A DNA stretch of 9,799 nucleotides from Candidatus Omnitrophota bacterium (GCA_016206875.1 JACQQR010000131.1:1-9799); one strand, 5' to 3'. Positions 1 through 7,454 are shown, counted from the first letter of the stretch. Notes: generated from the sequence alone by a model not told the origin. A program made the numbers and translations.

Positions 1-1140
1 ATCTAATTCTCTAACTTCGCTCAAATCTAAAATTTGAAGTTCTTTCAAATAAACAATGTTGGCCAAGTCATTCGTATTTCCCTTCCAAACTAAACTTCGC
101 ACTAACGTGAGTTCTTGGAATAATGTCAATAAATCCTCAGGCTCTAAAAAAGGCTCTTTTACGGTTAAAGTTAAATCAATCCATTCTTTGCCAAATAAAT
201 CTTTCGAAGTCGTATGCTGAATCCGGCCTTTGTGCGTTTTGGCGAAATCACTTACTTTTTTAATTTGCTCTTTGAGCGAAAGCTCAGGCGGCGCTTGTTT
301 GGCCTGGGCTGGCGGAGTAGCCACAACTTGATTCGGTGGTTGAGGTTGCGCTCTCTGTAGTTTTGCCCACTGATCCAAAAGTTTTTGTGTATGCGTGTTG
401 AGAAGTCCAACGGCCTTTGAAAAGTTCGGCTTCCCTTTTTTTATTAGGGCGGCTAATTGATCGAGAAGAAATCCTGATTTGTATTGCGCGGTTTGAGACT
501 CTACTTCTCCTTTTATCAAACTGGGGACAATCCGCAATAGAGATTGCGGATTTCCCTCTTTGTCGGCGACAAAAGTATGCAACAATTTACTCAATGCTTG
601 CATGACTTTACGCCTCGCGCCCGATGAACCCGGATTGGCATAGGTCTGATACAGAAATTGGTTGGAAAGAATTTTGTTTGCTGTTTCCACAAAGTCTGAA
701 TCGTAAGGAAGATTGGCAATGAATGCGTAAAGCAGGGCTCTATATTCTCTTGCTACTTCTGGTATTGCGTATTGCCCCAACATAGGCGGCGCGGCGGCCG
801 CTGCCAGCGGCTGCGATGTTTGCGGCCAAGATATGCCGTTTAAATGTTGAATCACAGATGCAAGCACACGTTGTAGCGGGCGAAATGATGCCGGCCAAAA
901 ATAGCACCAGTGATTTGCTAGTTGTAGAAGTTGTTCGAGCATTTTTTCGTTGCCGATTAGGTATTGCCGGAAAAGCCATTCAACACTCGCGCGCACCTCT
1001 GCCCTGCTCGGTTTAATTTGCTCAGGCGTAAGATCCCTATCCGGCAACGGCAGCAATTTTTTTCGCATTTTATCGAACTGGCTCCAGCGAATCATCTTTG
1101 CCGCTTTCAAAAATTCTTTCTGATGTCCTTCCCGAGGCAT
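1..1140 (-). repeat. Tandem protein module, copy 2 (residue 1140 to beyond the window)
   Basis: This is the second copy of the module. Matching anchors are FLKAAKMIRW (1149), EWLF (1194), LPYDSDF followed by KILS (1283), GNPQSLL, KQAPPELSLKEQ (1420), KEWIDLTL (1458) and LKELQILDLS (1504). The offsets from copy 1 are 456, 459, 479, 495, 490 and 491 residues. They grow from left to right, so copy 2 has gained insertions, mainly around the Ala/Pro-rich PLAAAAAPPM segment and before the second linker. Identity is patchy, so the duplication is old. Confidence 0.7.
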
Positions 1141-4100
1141 GCCGTCATAGACTATTTCTAAACGATTTAAAATCGCGCGGTCGATTAATTCTCTATCAAT
1201 AGAAATAGGTTCAAACATCATGCTATCGTCAGCTTGAAACGCACACATAATGTAAGGTTCATCTGCAATAATCATGCTCGGTATATCCCATTGTGAAGCC
1301 ATAACGAAAGGAACCTGCGACGGCTTTAACTCCTCAAAGAAAGATGGGGGTACAGCGCGAATTTGCGAGGCGCGAATTGAAGTAGAAGGGATACCTGCTT
1401 CGTAGTTTCCGGGCAATATCACAACCAAATTTTCATTCTTGTGCTCACGCAGAATACCAAATAGTTCTTGATAATTTAATAAGGTTATCTGTGAGACGTC
1501 GAATACTTCCAGTTTTTCTAATTTCATGGCTATTGAAATATTCGCAGACTGTGCTTCGCCTAGTATCAAGTTTTTTACGCGCGTTAATCCATTAAATGCA
1601 TCCTCTTTCCCCCTAATCGACGGAGCCAGAGTAGAGAAATCTAAATCAATCCATTCTTCACCTAATAGTCCGTCCCCAATAGAGTACGGTGCGAACGCGA
1701 AGGGACTGTCACTCACCGGCGAAAAAAAATAGCGCCTCAGTTGCGCGAGCTGCTCTTCTAGCGAGAGCTCGGGCGGCGCTTGTTTGGCTGACGCCAAAGA
1801 TACGGGAGGCATTGGATCGGGTATGGCGGCGGGCGGCGCGGAAGCGGCTGATGTTTGCTGTGGCGCATACGCAAGCAATTGCTCTTTGAGAGCACGGAGT
1901 TTCTCTGCCGAGTTATCGAACACATTTTCGAGAATCCCGGCAATCCGGTTTACAAACCGTGCGGCGCGGGCGGCATACAGAAGCGATTGCGAATTGTTCT
2001 CCCCGTCAGGCACATAGATTCTGACCAGTTCATTGAGCAGGTTTTTGGCCGTTTCTACTTCATCATATACTCCTGCAGTGAAAATATAATCGTCGAGCGC
2101 CTTAAGAATTCTTTTTGAGTCATGCTCAAAATTTCCATCATACGGCAAACCGCCTATTAAGCCGTAGCATATCTGGGGCTCTTCATCAATGGCTACAATC
2201 TCGTCAATACAATCTTTCAAAGCGCCAAATTGCCGCGGCCAATACTTGGCCCAAATTTCCGCTATTTTGCGCAGTTTGTCGTAATCATCCAATTGTCCAT
2301 CGTCTTCATAATTCATTTCCAAGTCAGGCCTGGCCAGCATTCCCAAAAGCCATTCGGTACTGGCGCACACTTCTGCTCCATCTGGAATGTCAAGTTTGGC
2401 AGGATGGATTTCCTGGTGCGAAGTATAAAATGGTAAAATGGGTTCTTCTTTCCATTGAATTGCCTTGGCTGCGAGAAGAAAAAGTTGATCATCATTTCCC
2501 CCTGCTTCATCTTCCCTTTCAGCCGCTTCCCATTGAGAAAAAATTTCTTGATATTGTTCTCTCACGCTAAGCCGTGAGGCCACAGCGTCCGCGGCGGGGG
2601 TTGACACAGCGGCCTGCGCCGGCAAGGCAGCAATGGCGGCGGGCGGCAAAAGGTTTTTTTGTGGTGAAGCGTGGCCTGTGTCGAAATCGACCAAGACAGG
2701 CGCGCTCACCAAGCCCGGCTCAGGCGGCGCGAGAAGCGCTTCTAAGTAAGCGCTAAGACGCGCGGGGCCGTCGGGTGCGGATTCAAACAGGGTGCGCAGA
2801 TTTTGCTGTGCAACCGGCTGCTCCAGGCGCTCTTTAACGAATCCGCTTGCTCGAGCGATGAAAGGCCGGAGCGCGGCTTGAAACTCGCCAAGGCTTTGGG
2901 CAATACTCACCCTACCCTCTCCCTTTTCAAGGGAGAGGGAATGCCTCTGCGCGAGCTGTTCAAAATTTTTCTGCGCAGCACGCTCAATCTCTTTGGGCGG
3001 CATTCCTTCGGCCATGGCTCCTAGAAAAAAGACCGTCAACAGTTCGGTTTGGAAAAATGGATCCGTTGCGGCGGGGAGATTGGGGGATAATTTGTCATTC
3101 TGAGGAGCCCAGCGACGAAGAATCTTGGTTGCTTTGCCACTCGGAGTAAACTCAGCGAAGAATCTATTTTGCGCTGTCGAAAAGTTTGCCGCAGCTTCGC
3201 AAACCTTGAAGGTAACGCAACCAAGGTGCTTCGCTACGCTCAGCATGACAGTAGCAGGGACACGGAATGACAAGCCTAACCGCACTAAAGCGTCGATTTT
3301 TTCTTTGCGGCTTAGCCCGGAAGAAGAATCTAGGAATGACTTTAATTTTCCCCAGCGCGCTTGAAGGGTTTGACGAGCCGCATGGTCTTCGGCCAATGCC
3401 TTTCTTAAAATTTCCAGAGAATGATCGGGTGAAAATTCTGCGGGAACTAAAATATCTTCGCGATTAGCTCCTGTTGCGCGGGAAAAGGCTTTGGGATTGA
3501 TTCGGAACGCTGCCTTGTCGCGGGCCATTTCTCGGGCCAAACCGGAAGCGAAGGCAAGTTTTCGATTCAACGTGTTTGAAGACAATTCCTTCTGGCGCAG
3601 CCAAATGCAAAACGGGCTATCCGGATTTTGTAGGATGTCAAAATAGACTGGCTTTTCTTCAAAATGTTCGATGCGGGGAATGACCACGGCATGTGAGATG
3701 TTTGCCCGCGATAAAGCTTCGGAAAGAGCCTGCGTGTGAAAACCTCCGGTGATGACAGCTAATTTTTTTCGGCGCGAGAGTATTTCAAACATCACGCGCT
3801 GCATCACCTCATCGCGCGCTTCGGCACAGCGGTAAAACTCAAGCGGCGCTTTGAATCGAGATAAGTCGCTTGGGGAAATGCTTTTTTGCCGGATGAGTGA
3901 TTGTAACTCAGCCAAGCCGGCGCGGTTGAGGCGGAGAGAGGCGAGGTCGGTGAGAAGTTTGTCATTCCCGCGAAAGCGGGAATCCAGTGACTTTTGCATT
4001 ACAACGTCAAAGTCACTGGACCCCCGCTTGCGCGGGGGTGACAAGGAGAGCGCCTCTAAAAACGCTTTTCGGTTCGCTTCGTAAAGCTTCGCCTCTTCCA

Positions 4101-4557
4101 AACCATAAAATCGCGCGCGCTCGCCCTCTAAAATCGCAAAGGCCTCTGCCCCGCTTAACTTGCCTCTTCGCAAATAAACGTCGGTGATTAAACTTTTGGA
4201 GAGCCCGGCGGGAAAGGACGTAAGCTGGGCAAAGTCAAGCCGGCCCTCGGCGCCTTCCAACGCAAAATCGGAAAAGCCTTTTTCTTGGGTGAGCCAGCGT
4301 AAAAGAGCCGCAATATTTTTTTGCGCATCGTAATTACTGTGGGCGTCTTGAATCAATACGACTCGGGGAGACCCGTTTGGGTGAGAAGAATAAATCACTT
4401 CGCCGAAATCTGCGGGGAAAGAGCCACGAAAAGTGCGTTCCGCTTCCCTTTCCCTATTCAGAAAAGCAAGGGGCATGGCAGGCGACGCAAAGACTATGCT
4501 TTGAAGTGTGAATGAGATTAGGAGTAAACTGCTTAAGAATTTGATCATTGGATTCAT
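1..4557 (-). CDS. Giant secreted modular protein, N-terminal 1519 residues (3' end outside window)
   Basis: Translating the minus strand codon by codon from ATG at 4557 gives no stop down to base 1. Residues 1-25 form a Sec-type signal peptide (MNPMIKF, hydrophobic LLLISF core, VFA cleavage site), so the product is exported. Residues 55-330 form a domain with IQDAH (69-73), LEGAEG (100-105), GLEEAKLY and ITGGFHT (269-275). The placing of the acidic and His residues recalls the ChaN/TraB/Tiki-like superfamily, but that is inference. Residues 437-548 include repeat-derived sequence. Residues about 680 onward are two diverged copies of a module of about 490 residues, separated by Pro/Ala-rich linkers (about 620-660, 900-935, 1240-1260, 1400-1425). 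Each module ends in a leucine-rich-like stretch (LEKLEVFDVS; LKELQILDLS). An in-frame TAG six codons upstream limits the start to 4557 or the ATG at 4548. The function is unknown; the architecture suggests a cell-surface or secreted protein. Confidence 0.85.
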   Translation of the reverse strand, partial: MNPMIKFLSSLLLISFTLQSIVFASPAMPLAFLNREREAERTFRGSFPADFGEVIYSSHPNGSPRVVLIQDAHSNYDAQKNIAALLRWLTQEKGFSDFALEGAEGRLDFAQLTSFPAGLSKSLITDVYLRRGKLSGAEAFAILEGERARFYGLEEAKLYEANRKAFLEALSLSPPRKRGSSDFDVVMQKSLDSRFRGNDKLLTDLASLRLNRAGLAELQSLIRQKSISPSDLSRFKAPLEFYRCAEARDEVMQRVMFEILSRRKKLAVITGGFHTQALSEALSRANISHAVVIPRIEHFEEKPVYFDILQNPDSPFCIWLRQKELSSNTLNRKLAFASGLAREMARDKAAFRINPKAFSRATGANREDILVPAEFSPDHSLEILRKALAEDHAARQTLQARWGKLKSFLDSSSGLSRKEKIDALVRLGLSFRVPATVMLSVAKHLGCVTFKVCEAAANFSTAQNRFFAEFTPSGKATKILRRWAPQNDKLSPNLPAATDPFFQTELLTVFFLGAMAEGMPPKEIERAAQKNFEQLAQRHSLSLEKGEGRVSIAQSLGEFQAALRPFIARASGFVKERLEQPVAQQNLRTLFESAPDGPARLSAYLEALLAPPEPGLVSAPVLVDFDTGHASPQKNLLPPAAIAALPAQAAVSTPAADAVASRLSVREQYQEIFSQWEAAEREDEAGGNDDQLFLLAAKAIQWKEEPILPFYTSHQEIHPAKLDIPDGAEVCASTEWLLGMLARPDLEMNYEDDGQLDDYDKLRKIAEIWAKYWPRQFGALKDCIDEIVAIDEEPQICYGLIGGLPYDGNFEHDSKRILKALDDYIFTAGVYDEVETAKNLLNELVRIYVPDGENNSQSLLYAARAARFVNRIAGILENVFDNSAEKLRALKEQLLAYAPQQTSAASAPPAAIPDPMPPVSLASAKQAPPELSLEEQLAQLRRYFFSPVSDSPFAFAPYSIGDGLLGEEWIDLDFSTLAPSIRGKEDAFNGLTRVKNLILGEAQSANISIAMKLEKLEVFDVSQITLLNYQELFGILREHKNENLVVILPGNYEAGIPSTSIRASQIRAVPPSFFEELKPSQVPFVMASQWDIPSMIIADEPYIMCAFQADDSMMFEPISIDRELIDRAILNRLEIVYDGMPREGHQKEFLKAAKMIRWSQFDKMRKKLLPLPDRDLTPEQIKPSRAEVRASVEWLFRQYLIGNEKMLEQLLQLANHWCYFWPASFRPLQRVLASVIQHLNGISWPQTSQPLAAAAAPPMLGQYAIPEVAREYRALLYAFIANLPYDSDFVETANKILSNQFLYQTYANPGSSGARRKVMQALSKLLHTFVADKEGNPQSLLRIVPSLIKGEVESQTAQYKSGFLLDQLAALIKKGKPNFSKAVGLLNTHTQKLLDQWAKLQRAQPQPPNQVVATPPAQAKQAPPELSLKEQIKKVSDFAKTHKGRIQHTTSKDLFGKEWIDLTLTVKEPFLEPEDLLTLFQELTLVRSLVWKGNTNDLANIVYLKELQILDLSEVRELD
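1141..2520 (-). repeat. Tandem protein module, copy 1 (about residues 680-1139 of the giant protein)
   Basis: This is the first copy of a diverged internal duplication. Anchors in order are FLLAAKAIQW (residue 693), EWLLG (735), LPYDGNF followed by RILK (804), NNSQSLL, KQAPPELSLEEQ (925), EEWIDLDF (968) and LEKLEVFDVS (1013). The second copy carries matching anchors in the same order 456-495 residues later. The boundaries given here are approximate because the copies differ by several indels. A region after the leucine-rich part (LVVILPGNYEAG, residues about 1045-1056) has no counterpart yet because copy 2 leaves the window there. Confidence 0.7.
2915..2939. repeat. Short perfect hairpin repeat in frame within the giant gene
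   Basis: CCCTCTCCCTT and AAGGGAGAGGG form a perfect 11-bp inverted repeat around a 3-base loop. It resembles the CCCTCTCCC-type dispersed repeats seen in many bacterial genomes. Read on the minus strand it contributes about nine residues (SLSLEKGEG, residues 540-548) without breaking the frame. The stem could also slow transcription or translation of the giant mRNA, which I cannot judge from sequence. Confidence 0.6.
3093..3250. repeat. Palindromic dispersed repeat with imperfect terminal inverted repeats, in frame in the giant gene
   Basis: The left end reads TGTCATTCTGAG and the reverse complement of the right end reads TGTCATGCTGAG. Both ends continue with related sequence (GCGAAG-type motif, then CTTGGTTGC), and a further CTCAGCGAAGAATCT lies inside at about 3151-3165. 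This matches the style of GTCATTCTGAG-type non-autonomous palindromic repeats common in bacterial genomes. Both strands are open in part. On the minus strand it encodes residues 437-489 of the giant protein, including the peptide VMLSVAKHL, which is typical of a translated repeat. The flank to about 3340 holds further GGAATGAC fragments (3264-3271 and 3333-3340) and may be a second, decayed element. Confidence 0.65.
3959..4044. repeat. 86-bp palindromic element (family A, copy 1), in frame in the giant gene
   Basis: The terminal inverted repeats start TTGTCA at both ends. They match over the first 35 positions with five mismatches and end in TCCAGTGACTT. Each arm is itself a small palindrome (CCCGCGAAAGCGGG; the opposite arm is a CCCCCGC/GCGGGGG stem). 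On the minus strand it is read through as residues 172-200 of the giant protein, inside the conserved N-terminal domain (peptides PPRKRGSS and SLDSRFRGND). A second element of nearly the same length and ends lies at 7480-7566. The design resembles Rickettsia palindromic elements and other short palindromes that insert in frame; a relationship by descent is not claimed. Confidence 0.8.
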
Positions 4558-4586
4558 TAAAAATTTGCATCCCTAGTCAGGACACG

Positions 4587-4596
4587 CACCTCCTTT
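4587..4596 (-). promoter_or_regulatory. Strong Shine-Dalgarno-like site far upstream of the giant gene
   Basis: On the minus strand this reads AAAGGAGGTG, near-perfect for 16S rRNA pairing, yet it ends about 30 bases before the ATG at 4557. The only closer ribosome-site candidate is a weak TAGGGA. The frame following the strong site is open for a few codons and closes at TAA overlapping the giant gene's ATG (TAATG). A short leader with a rare start such as CTG, coupled to the giant gene, is possible but speculative. Confidence 0.35.
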
Positions 4597-4610
4597 GCTT
4601 AATAGGCGGA

Positions 4611-4616
4611 ACTATA
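4611..4616 (-). promoter_or_regulatory. Possible extended -10 promoter element for the giant gene
   Basis: The minus strand reads TGTTATAGT, that is a TGn extension followed by TATAGT, inside the 75-bp gap between the acyl-CoA synthetase stop (4633) and the giant gene. No convincing -35 hexamer is seen at 16-18 bases. It would put the transcript start near 4604, leaving a leader of about 45 bases with the AGGAGG site. This is a motif match only. Confidence 0.3.
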
Positions 4617-4632
4617 ACACATTATTGGGATT

Positions 4633-6849
4633 TTACCGGATGTTTTGGTCCCCCAGCAAAATCCGGGCATCGACGACGACGCAGCCTTTGCCTTTCTCGT
4701 AGGCCATAAGCGGGTTGATGTCGAGTTCGGCGATTTCGGGGCATTCTACGGCAAGCTGCGACAGGCGCTCTAGGCATTCTTCCAGCTTGGCTAAGTCGGC
4801 GGGCCGCTGGCCGCGCACGCCTTCCAGGATGGGATAAGAGCGGATGGAATGAATCATGTTGTGGGCGCCCAGCTCGCGAATCGGGGCGATGCGGAAGGTA
4901 ACATCTTTCATAATTTCAACATAAGTGCCGCCCAGGCCGAACATCAACATGGGACCAAATTGCGCGTCGCGCTTGAGGCCCAGAATCACTTCCTGGCCTT
5001 TCTTGGCCATTTTCTGCACCACCACCCCAAGGATTCGAGACGCCGGACTTTTACGACGAACTTCTTCCAACATTTCCCGCGCTTCTTTTTGCGCTTGGCC
5101 AGGCGAGCAAATATTCAGGCGAATGCCGCCCACGTCAATTTTATGAATGATGTCGGGCGAGTAAATTTTAAGCGCCACCGGGGCGCCGATTTTTTTGGCG
5201 GCTTCCCCTGCCTGGGCCGGCGCCGAACATACTTCCATGGGAAGAGTGGTGAATCCGTAAGCGCCGAGCACGCCGAATGTTTCTTCCGGAGACAAATATT
5301 TTCGGCCTTCGGTAAGCGCGCTTTTGAAAATGGATTGCACGGATTTCCTATTGACAAAAAATTCTTTTTTCACCGTGCGCGGCCGCTTGACCCAGGCGGC
5401 GTAGCGCGCCAAGGCTCCCAGCGCACGTGAAGCCGACTCGGGAAAGCGGTAATGCGGCACATTCCACTGTTCCAAAATTTTCACGCCGCCTGAGACGTCC
5501 ACGATGCCCATGAAGCAAGCCAGTATGGGCTTGGAACTTTTTGAACTGATTGTGCCGATGGTACGCGCGATTTCTTCAATATCTGTCATGGCCTGCGGCG
5601 TTAAAATCACCAGCACGCTGTCTACATGCTGATCGCGCAACACAGTTTTGAGCGCGGCTTGATAACGGTCATGCTGGGCATCTCCGATGACATCCACGGG
5701 ATTGGAGAGCGAAGCGGTGGAAGGAAGATGTTTTTTTAACTCGGCCCGCGTGGCATCGGAAAGTTCGGCCATGGTCAATCCGTGCCGCACGCAGGCATCG
5801 GTGGCCATAATGCCGGGCCCGCCGGCATTGGTCACAATGGCGATGCGACCCGATTTGGGAAAGCGCCGGACGGAAAATGCTTTGGCATAATCGAAGAGTT
5901 CATCCACCGAATCGACGCGCAAAATACCGCCTTGCGCAAAAATGGCCGTATACACTTCATCGGATCCGGCTAGGGAACCGGTGTGCGAGGAAGCAGCCCT
6001 GGCGCCCGCCGCCGTGCGGCCCGACTTGATCGCCAAAATGGGTTTCAGATGAGCCTCTTCTCCGGAGATGTGACGCGCGGCATCAATCAAAGCGCGCGGA
6101 TGCGCCAGGTCCTCCAGATACATCAGAATCACATCGGTTTCCTTGTCCTCTCCCAAATATTCCAAAAGTTCCAGCTCGGTAACCTGCGCTTTGTTCCCCA
6201 TACTGATAAATTTGGAAAAACCGATATTGGCCCCTTTGGCATAATCCAGCACCGACGTGCACAGCGCGCCGCTTTGCGAAACAAAAGCAATGCGTCCCGA
6301 TGCCGGCATGTCGCGGCCAAAACTGGCATTGAGTTTCACATTCGCCGCGGTGTTGATCACACCCAAACAGTTAGGCCCCACGAGCGGAATGCGGTGTTTT
6401 GTGGCAAGCCGGGCCAATTCTTTTTCGCGCGCCGCACCTTCGGCTCCCACTTCTTTAAAGCCGGCGGAAATCACCACCGCGCCGCGCACGCCCTTTTTGA
6501 TGCACTCTTGAAAAACAGAAACGGCTGACTCCGAAGGCACCACAAGCACGGCTAAATCAACGGGATCGGGAATATCGAGGATGGATTTGTAGCAGCGCAC
6601 ACCGAGCACCGAATCTGCGCTCGAATTGACAGGATAAATAATGCCTTGATAGCTACCCAGGAGCACATTTTTAAAAACGGCGTGGCCTACAGCGGACTCG
6701 CGGCGGGAGGCGCCTATCAAAGCGATGCTTTTGGGTTTAAAAATGGGATCTAAAAACAGTCGTGAGTCGTCGGTTGTCAGTCGTGGGTAGAAAAAACCGG
6801 TCTCTTTCTGACGACCGACGACTGACGACCGGCGACCTTCCATTTTCAT
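4633..6849 (-). CDS. Acetate/acyl-CoA ligase (ADP-forming), fused alpha-beta type, 738 aa
   Basis: This enzyme converts acyl-CoA + ADP + Pi to acid + ATP + CoA (or the reverse) in the cytoplasm. Domain order is the usual one for the fused NDP-forming family. A CoA-binding Rossmann domain comes first (FKPKSIALIGAS, about 37-48). The succinyl-CoA-ligase-like part follows, with VGPNCLG, FVSQSGAL and the phospho-histidine loop SSHTGSLAGSDE (His about 289). The ATP-grasp domain comes last (SPEETFGVLGAYGF; VALKIYSPDIIHK; FGLGGTYVEIMKDV; ELDINPL). Length is normal. A longer start at 6870 is open, but ATG 6849 is preferred: it overlaps the upstream stop as ATGA and has AAGAGA just upstream. Residues 5-31 come from a heptamer hairpin repeat, with the native fold beginning near LDPIFKPK. 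No acetyltransferase domain is present, so it is not the Pat-type fusion. Confidence 0.92.
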   Translation of the reverse strand: MKMEGRRSSVVGRQKETGFFYPRLTTDDSRLFLDPIFKPKSIALIGASRRESAVGHAVFKNVLLGSYQGIIYPVNSSADSVLGVRCYKSILDIPDPVDLAVLVVPSESAVSVFQECIKKGVRGAVVISAGFKEVGAEGAAREKELARLATKHRIPLVGPNCLGVINTAANVKLNASFGRDMPASGRIAFVSQSGALCTSVLDYAKGANIGFSKFISMGNKAQVTELELLEYLGEDKETDVILMYLEDLAHPRALIDAARHISGEEAHLKPILAIKSGRTAAGARAASSHTGSLAGSDEVYTAIFAQGGILRVDSVDELFDYAKAFSVRRFPKSGRIAIVTNAGGPGIMATDACVRHGLTMAELSDATRAELKKHLPSTASLSNPVDVIGDAQHDRYQAALKTVLRDQHVDSVLVILTPQAMTDIEEIARTIGTISSKSSKPILACFMGIVDVSGGVKILEQWNVPHYRFPESASRALGALARYAAWVKRPRTVKKEFFVNRKSVQSIFKSALTEGRKYLSPEETFGVLGAYGFTTLPMEVCSAPAQAGEAAKKIGAPVALKIYSPDIIHKIDVGGIRLNICSPGQAQKEAREMLEEVRRKSPASRILGVVVQKMAKKGQEVILGLKRDAQFGPMLMFGLGGTYVEIMKDVTFRIAPIRELGAHNMIHSIRSYPILEGVRGQRPADLAKLEECLERLSQLAVECPEIAELDINPLMAYEKGKGCVVVDARILLGDQNIR
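6757..6835. repeat. Heptamer hairpin (four heptamers per arm), in frame at the start of the acyl-CoA synthetase gene
   Basis: The left arm is four 7-base units (CAGTCGT, GAGTCGT, CGGTTGT, CAGTCGT at 6757-6784). A 23-base spacer follows, and the right arm is CTGACGA, CCGACGA, CTGACGA, CCGGCGA (6808-6835), largely complementary to the left. On the minus strand it codes for the basic/serine-rich residues 5-31 (RRSSVVGR on one side, RLTTDDSRL on the other), typical of a translated dispersed repeat. The same architecture recurs at 8331-8398 with a different heptamer. Confidence 0.75.
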
Positions 6850-7454
6850 ATTTCTCTTTTTATCGTGCATCCAAACGGCTTGGTCACCGGTGTGTTGATG
6901 GGCTCATCGGTGAGCGTGGCATCCAATGCAGCTCGGGCGTAGTGATTGCTAATCGGGTTTTGGTCACTCCAACCCTGGTCATCCACCGAGCCTTCGTACA
7001 CGAGCAGACCGGATTTATCGATGATAAATACATGCGGTGTGGTGATCGCCCCGTACTGATTGGCGATCAGGTTCCCCGGATCGAGTGAAATAGAATATTG
7101 CACATTCCGTTCTTCGCGAGCTTTGTTGATTTCTTCCAGCGATTCATTTTGGTTGGAATCGATGCCAAGCACCACCACTCCTTTATTTTTGTAATCTTTC
7201 ACAATTTTATTAATGCGGGGGTCGTAGCGGACACTGAAGGGGCAATTGGCCGACCAAAACACCACCATCAAAATGCTGCCTTTAAAATCGGAGCGCTTTA
7301 CCAAATTTCCGTCGGTGTCTTTTAGTTCGAATTCGGGAACCGGATCGCCGATTTTGACCACCTTAAATTGAAGAAATTCTTGAGCGAGCCCTGAAGGCGA
7401 GGATATAAAAATAAGAAGCGGCAAAATGAAAAGAGAGAACAAAATGCGTTTCAT
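6846..7454 (-). CDS. Exported redoxin / TlpA-like thioredoxin-fold protein, 202 aa
   Basis: The product has a signal peptide (MKRILFSLFILPLL, cleavage likely after GLA at about residue 24), so it acts outside the cytoplasm, possibly in the periplasm. The AhpC/TSA-redoxin fold is visible: GDPVPEFELKDTDG (36-49), the active-site strand VVFWSANCPFS (Cys71), then VVVLGIDSN, the cis-proline ITTPHVFIID (Pro140) and a GSVDDQ strand. The site is CPFS, not CxxC, so the second cysteine is missing. The only other Cys is Cys196 in a C-terminal GCTIK motif shared with the protein at 8680-9267. The open frame extends upstream to 7520, but that extension is translated palindromic element. ATG 7454 has GGAGG four bases upstream. 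Its stop overlaps the next start as ATGA, implying coupled translation with the acyl-CoA synthetase. Substrate unknown. Confidence 0.85.
   Translation of the reverse strand: MKRILFSLFILPLLIFISSPSGLAQEFLQFKVVKIGDPVPEFELKDTDGNLVKRSDFKGSILMVVFWSANCPFSVRYDPRINKIVKDYKNKGVVVLGIDSNQNESLEEINKAREERNVQYSISLDPGNLIANQYGAITTPHVFIIDKSGLLVYEGSVDDQGWSDQNPISNHYARAALDATLTDEPINTPVTKPFGCTIKREI

Noticed and set aside
2115..2570. Plus-strand open frame of 151 residues
   Set aside because: It is opposite copy 1 of the repeated module, which matches copy 2 at protein level on the minus strand. The plus frame shows no such repeat.
3093..4044. Possible transposase remnant or insertion sequence
   Set aside because: The repeats are 86-158 bp, with no transposase coding sequence. 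They are better described as short non-autonomous palindromic elements.
4440..4570. Alternative minus-strand frame starting at ATG 4570 with a CVACHAPC peptide
   Set aside because: It looks like a haem motif but ends after about 38 codons and is out of frame with the signal peptide of the giant protein. It is judged chance.
4849..5430. Plus-strand open frame of 193 residues
   Set aside because: It lies wholly opposite the ATP-grasp part of the acyl-CoA synthetase, is His/Phe/Arg-rich in the manner of an antisense frame of a GC-rich gene, and shows no ribosome site or family motif.
5983..6528. Plus-strand open frame of 181 residues
   Set aside because: It is antisense to the CoA-binding part of the synthetase. 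The composition is shadow-like and there is no recognisable domain.
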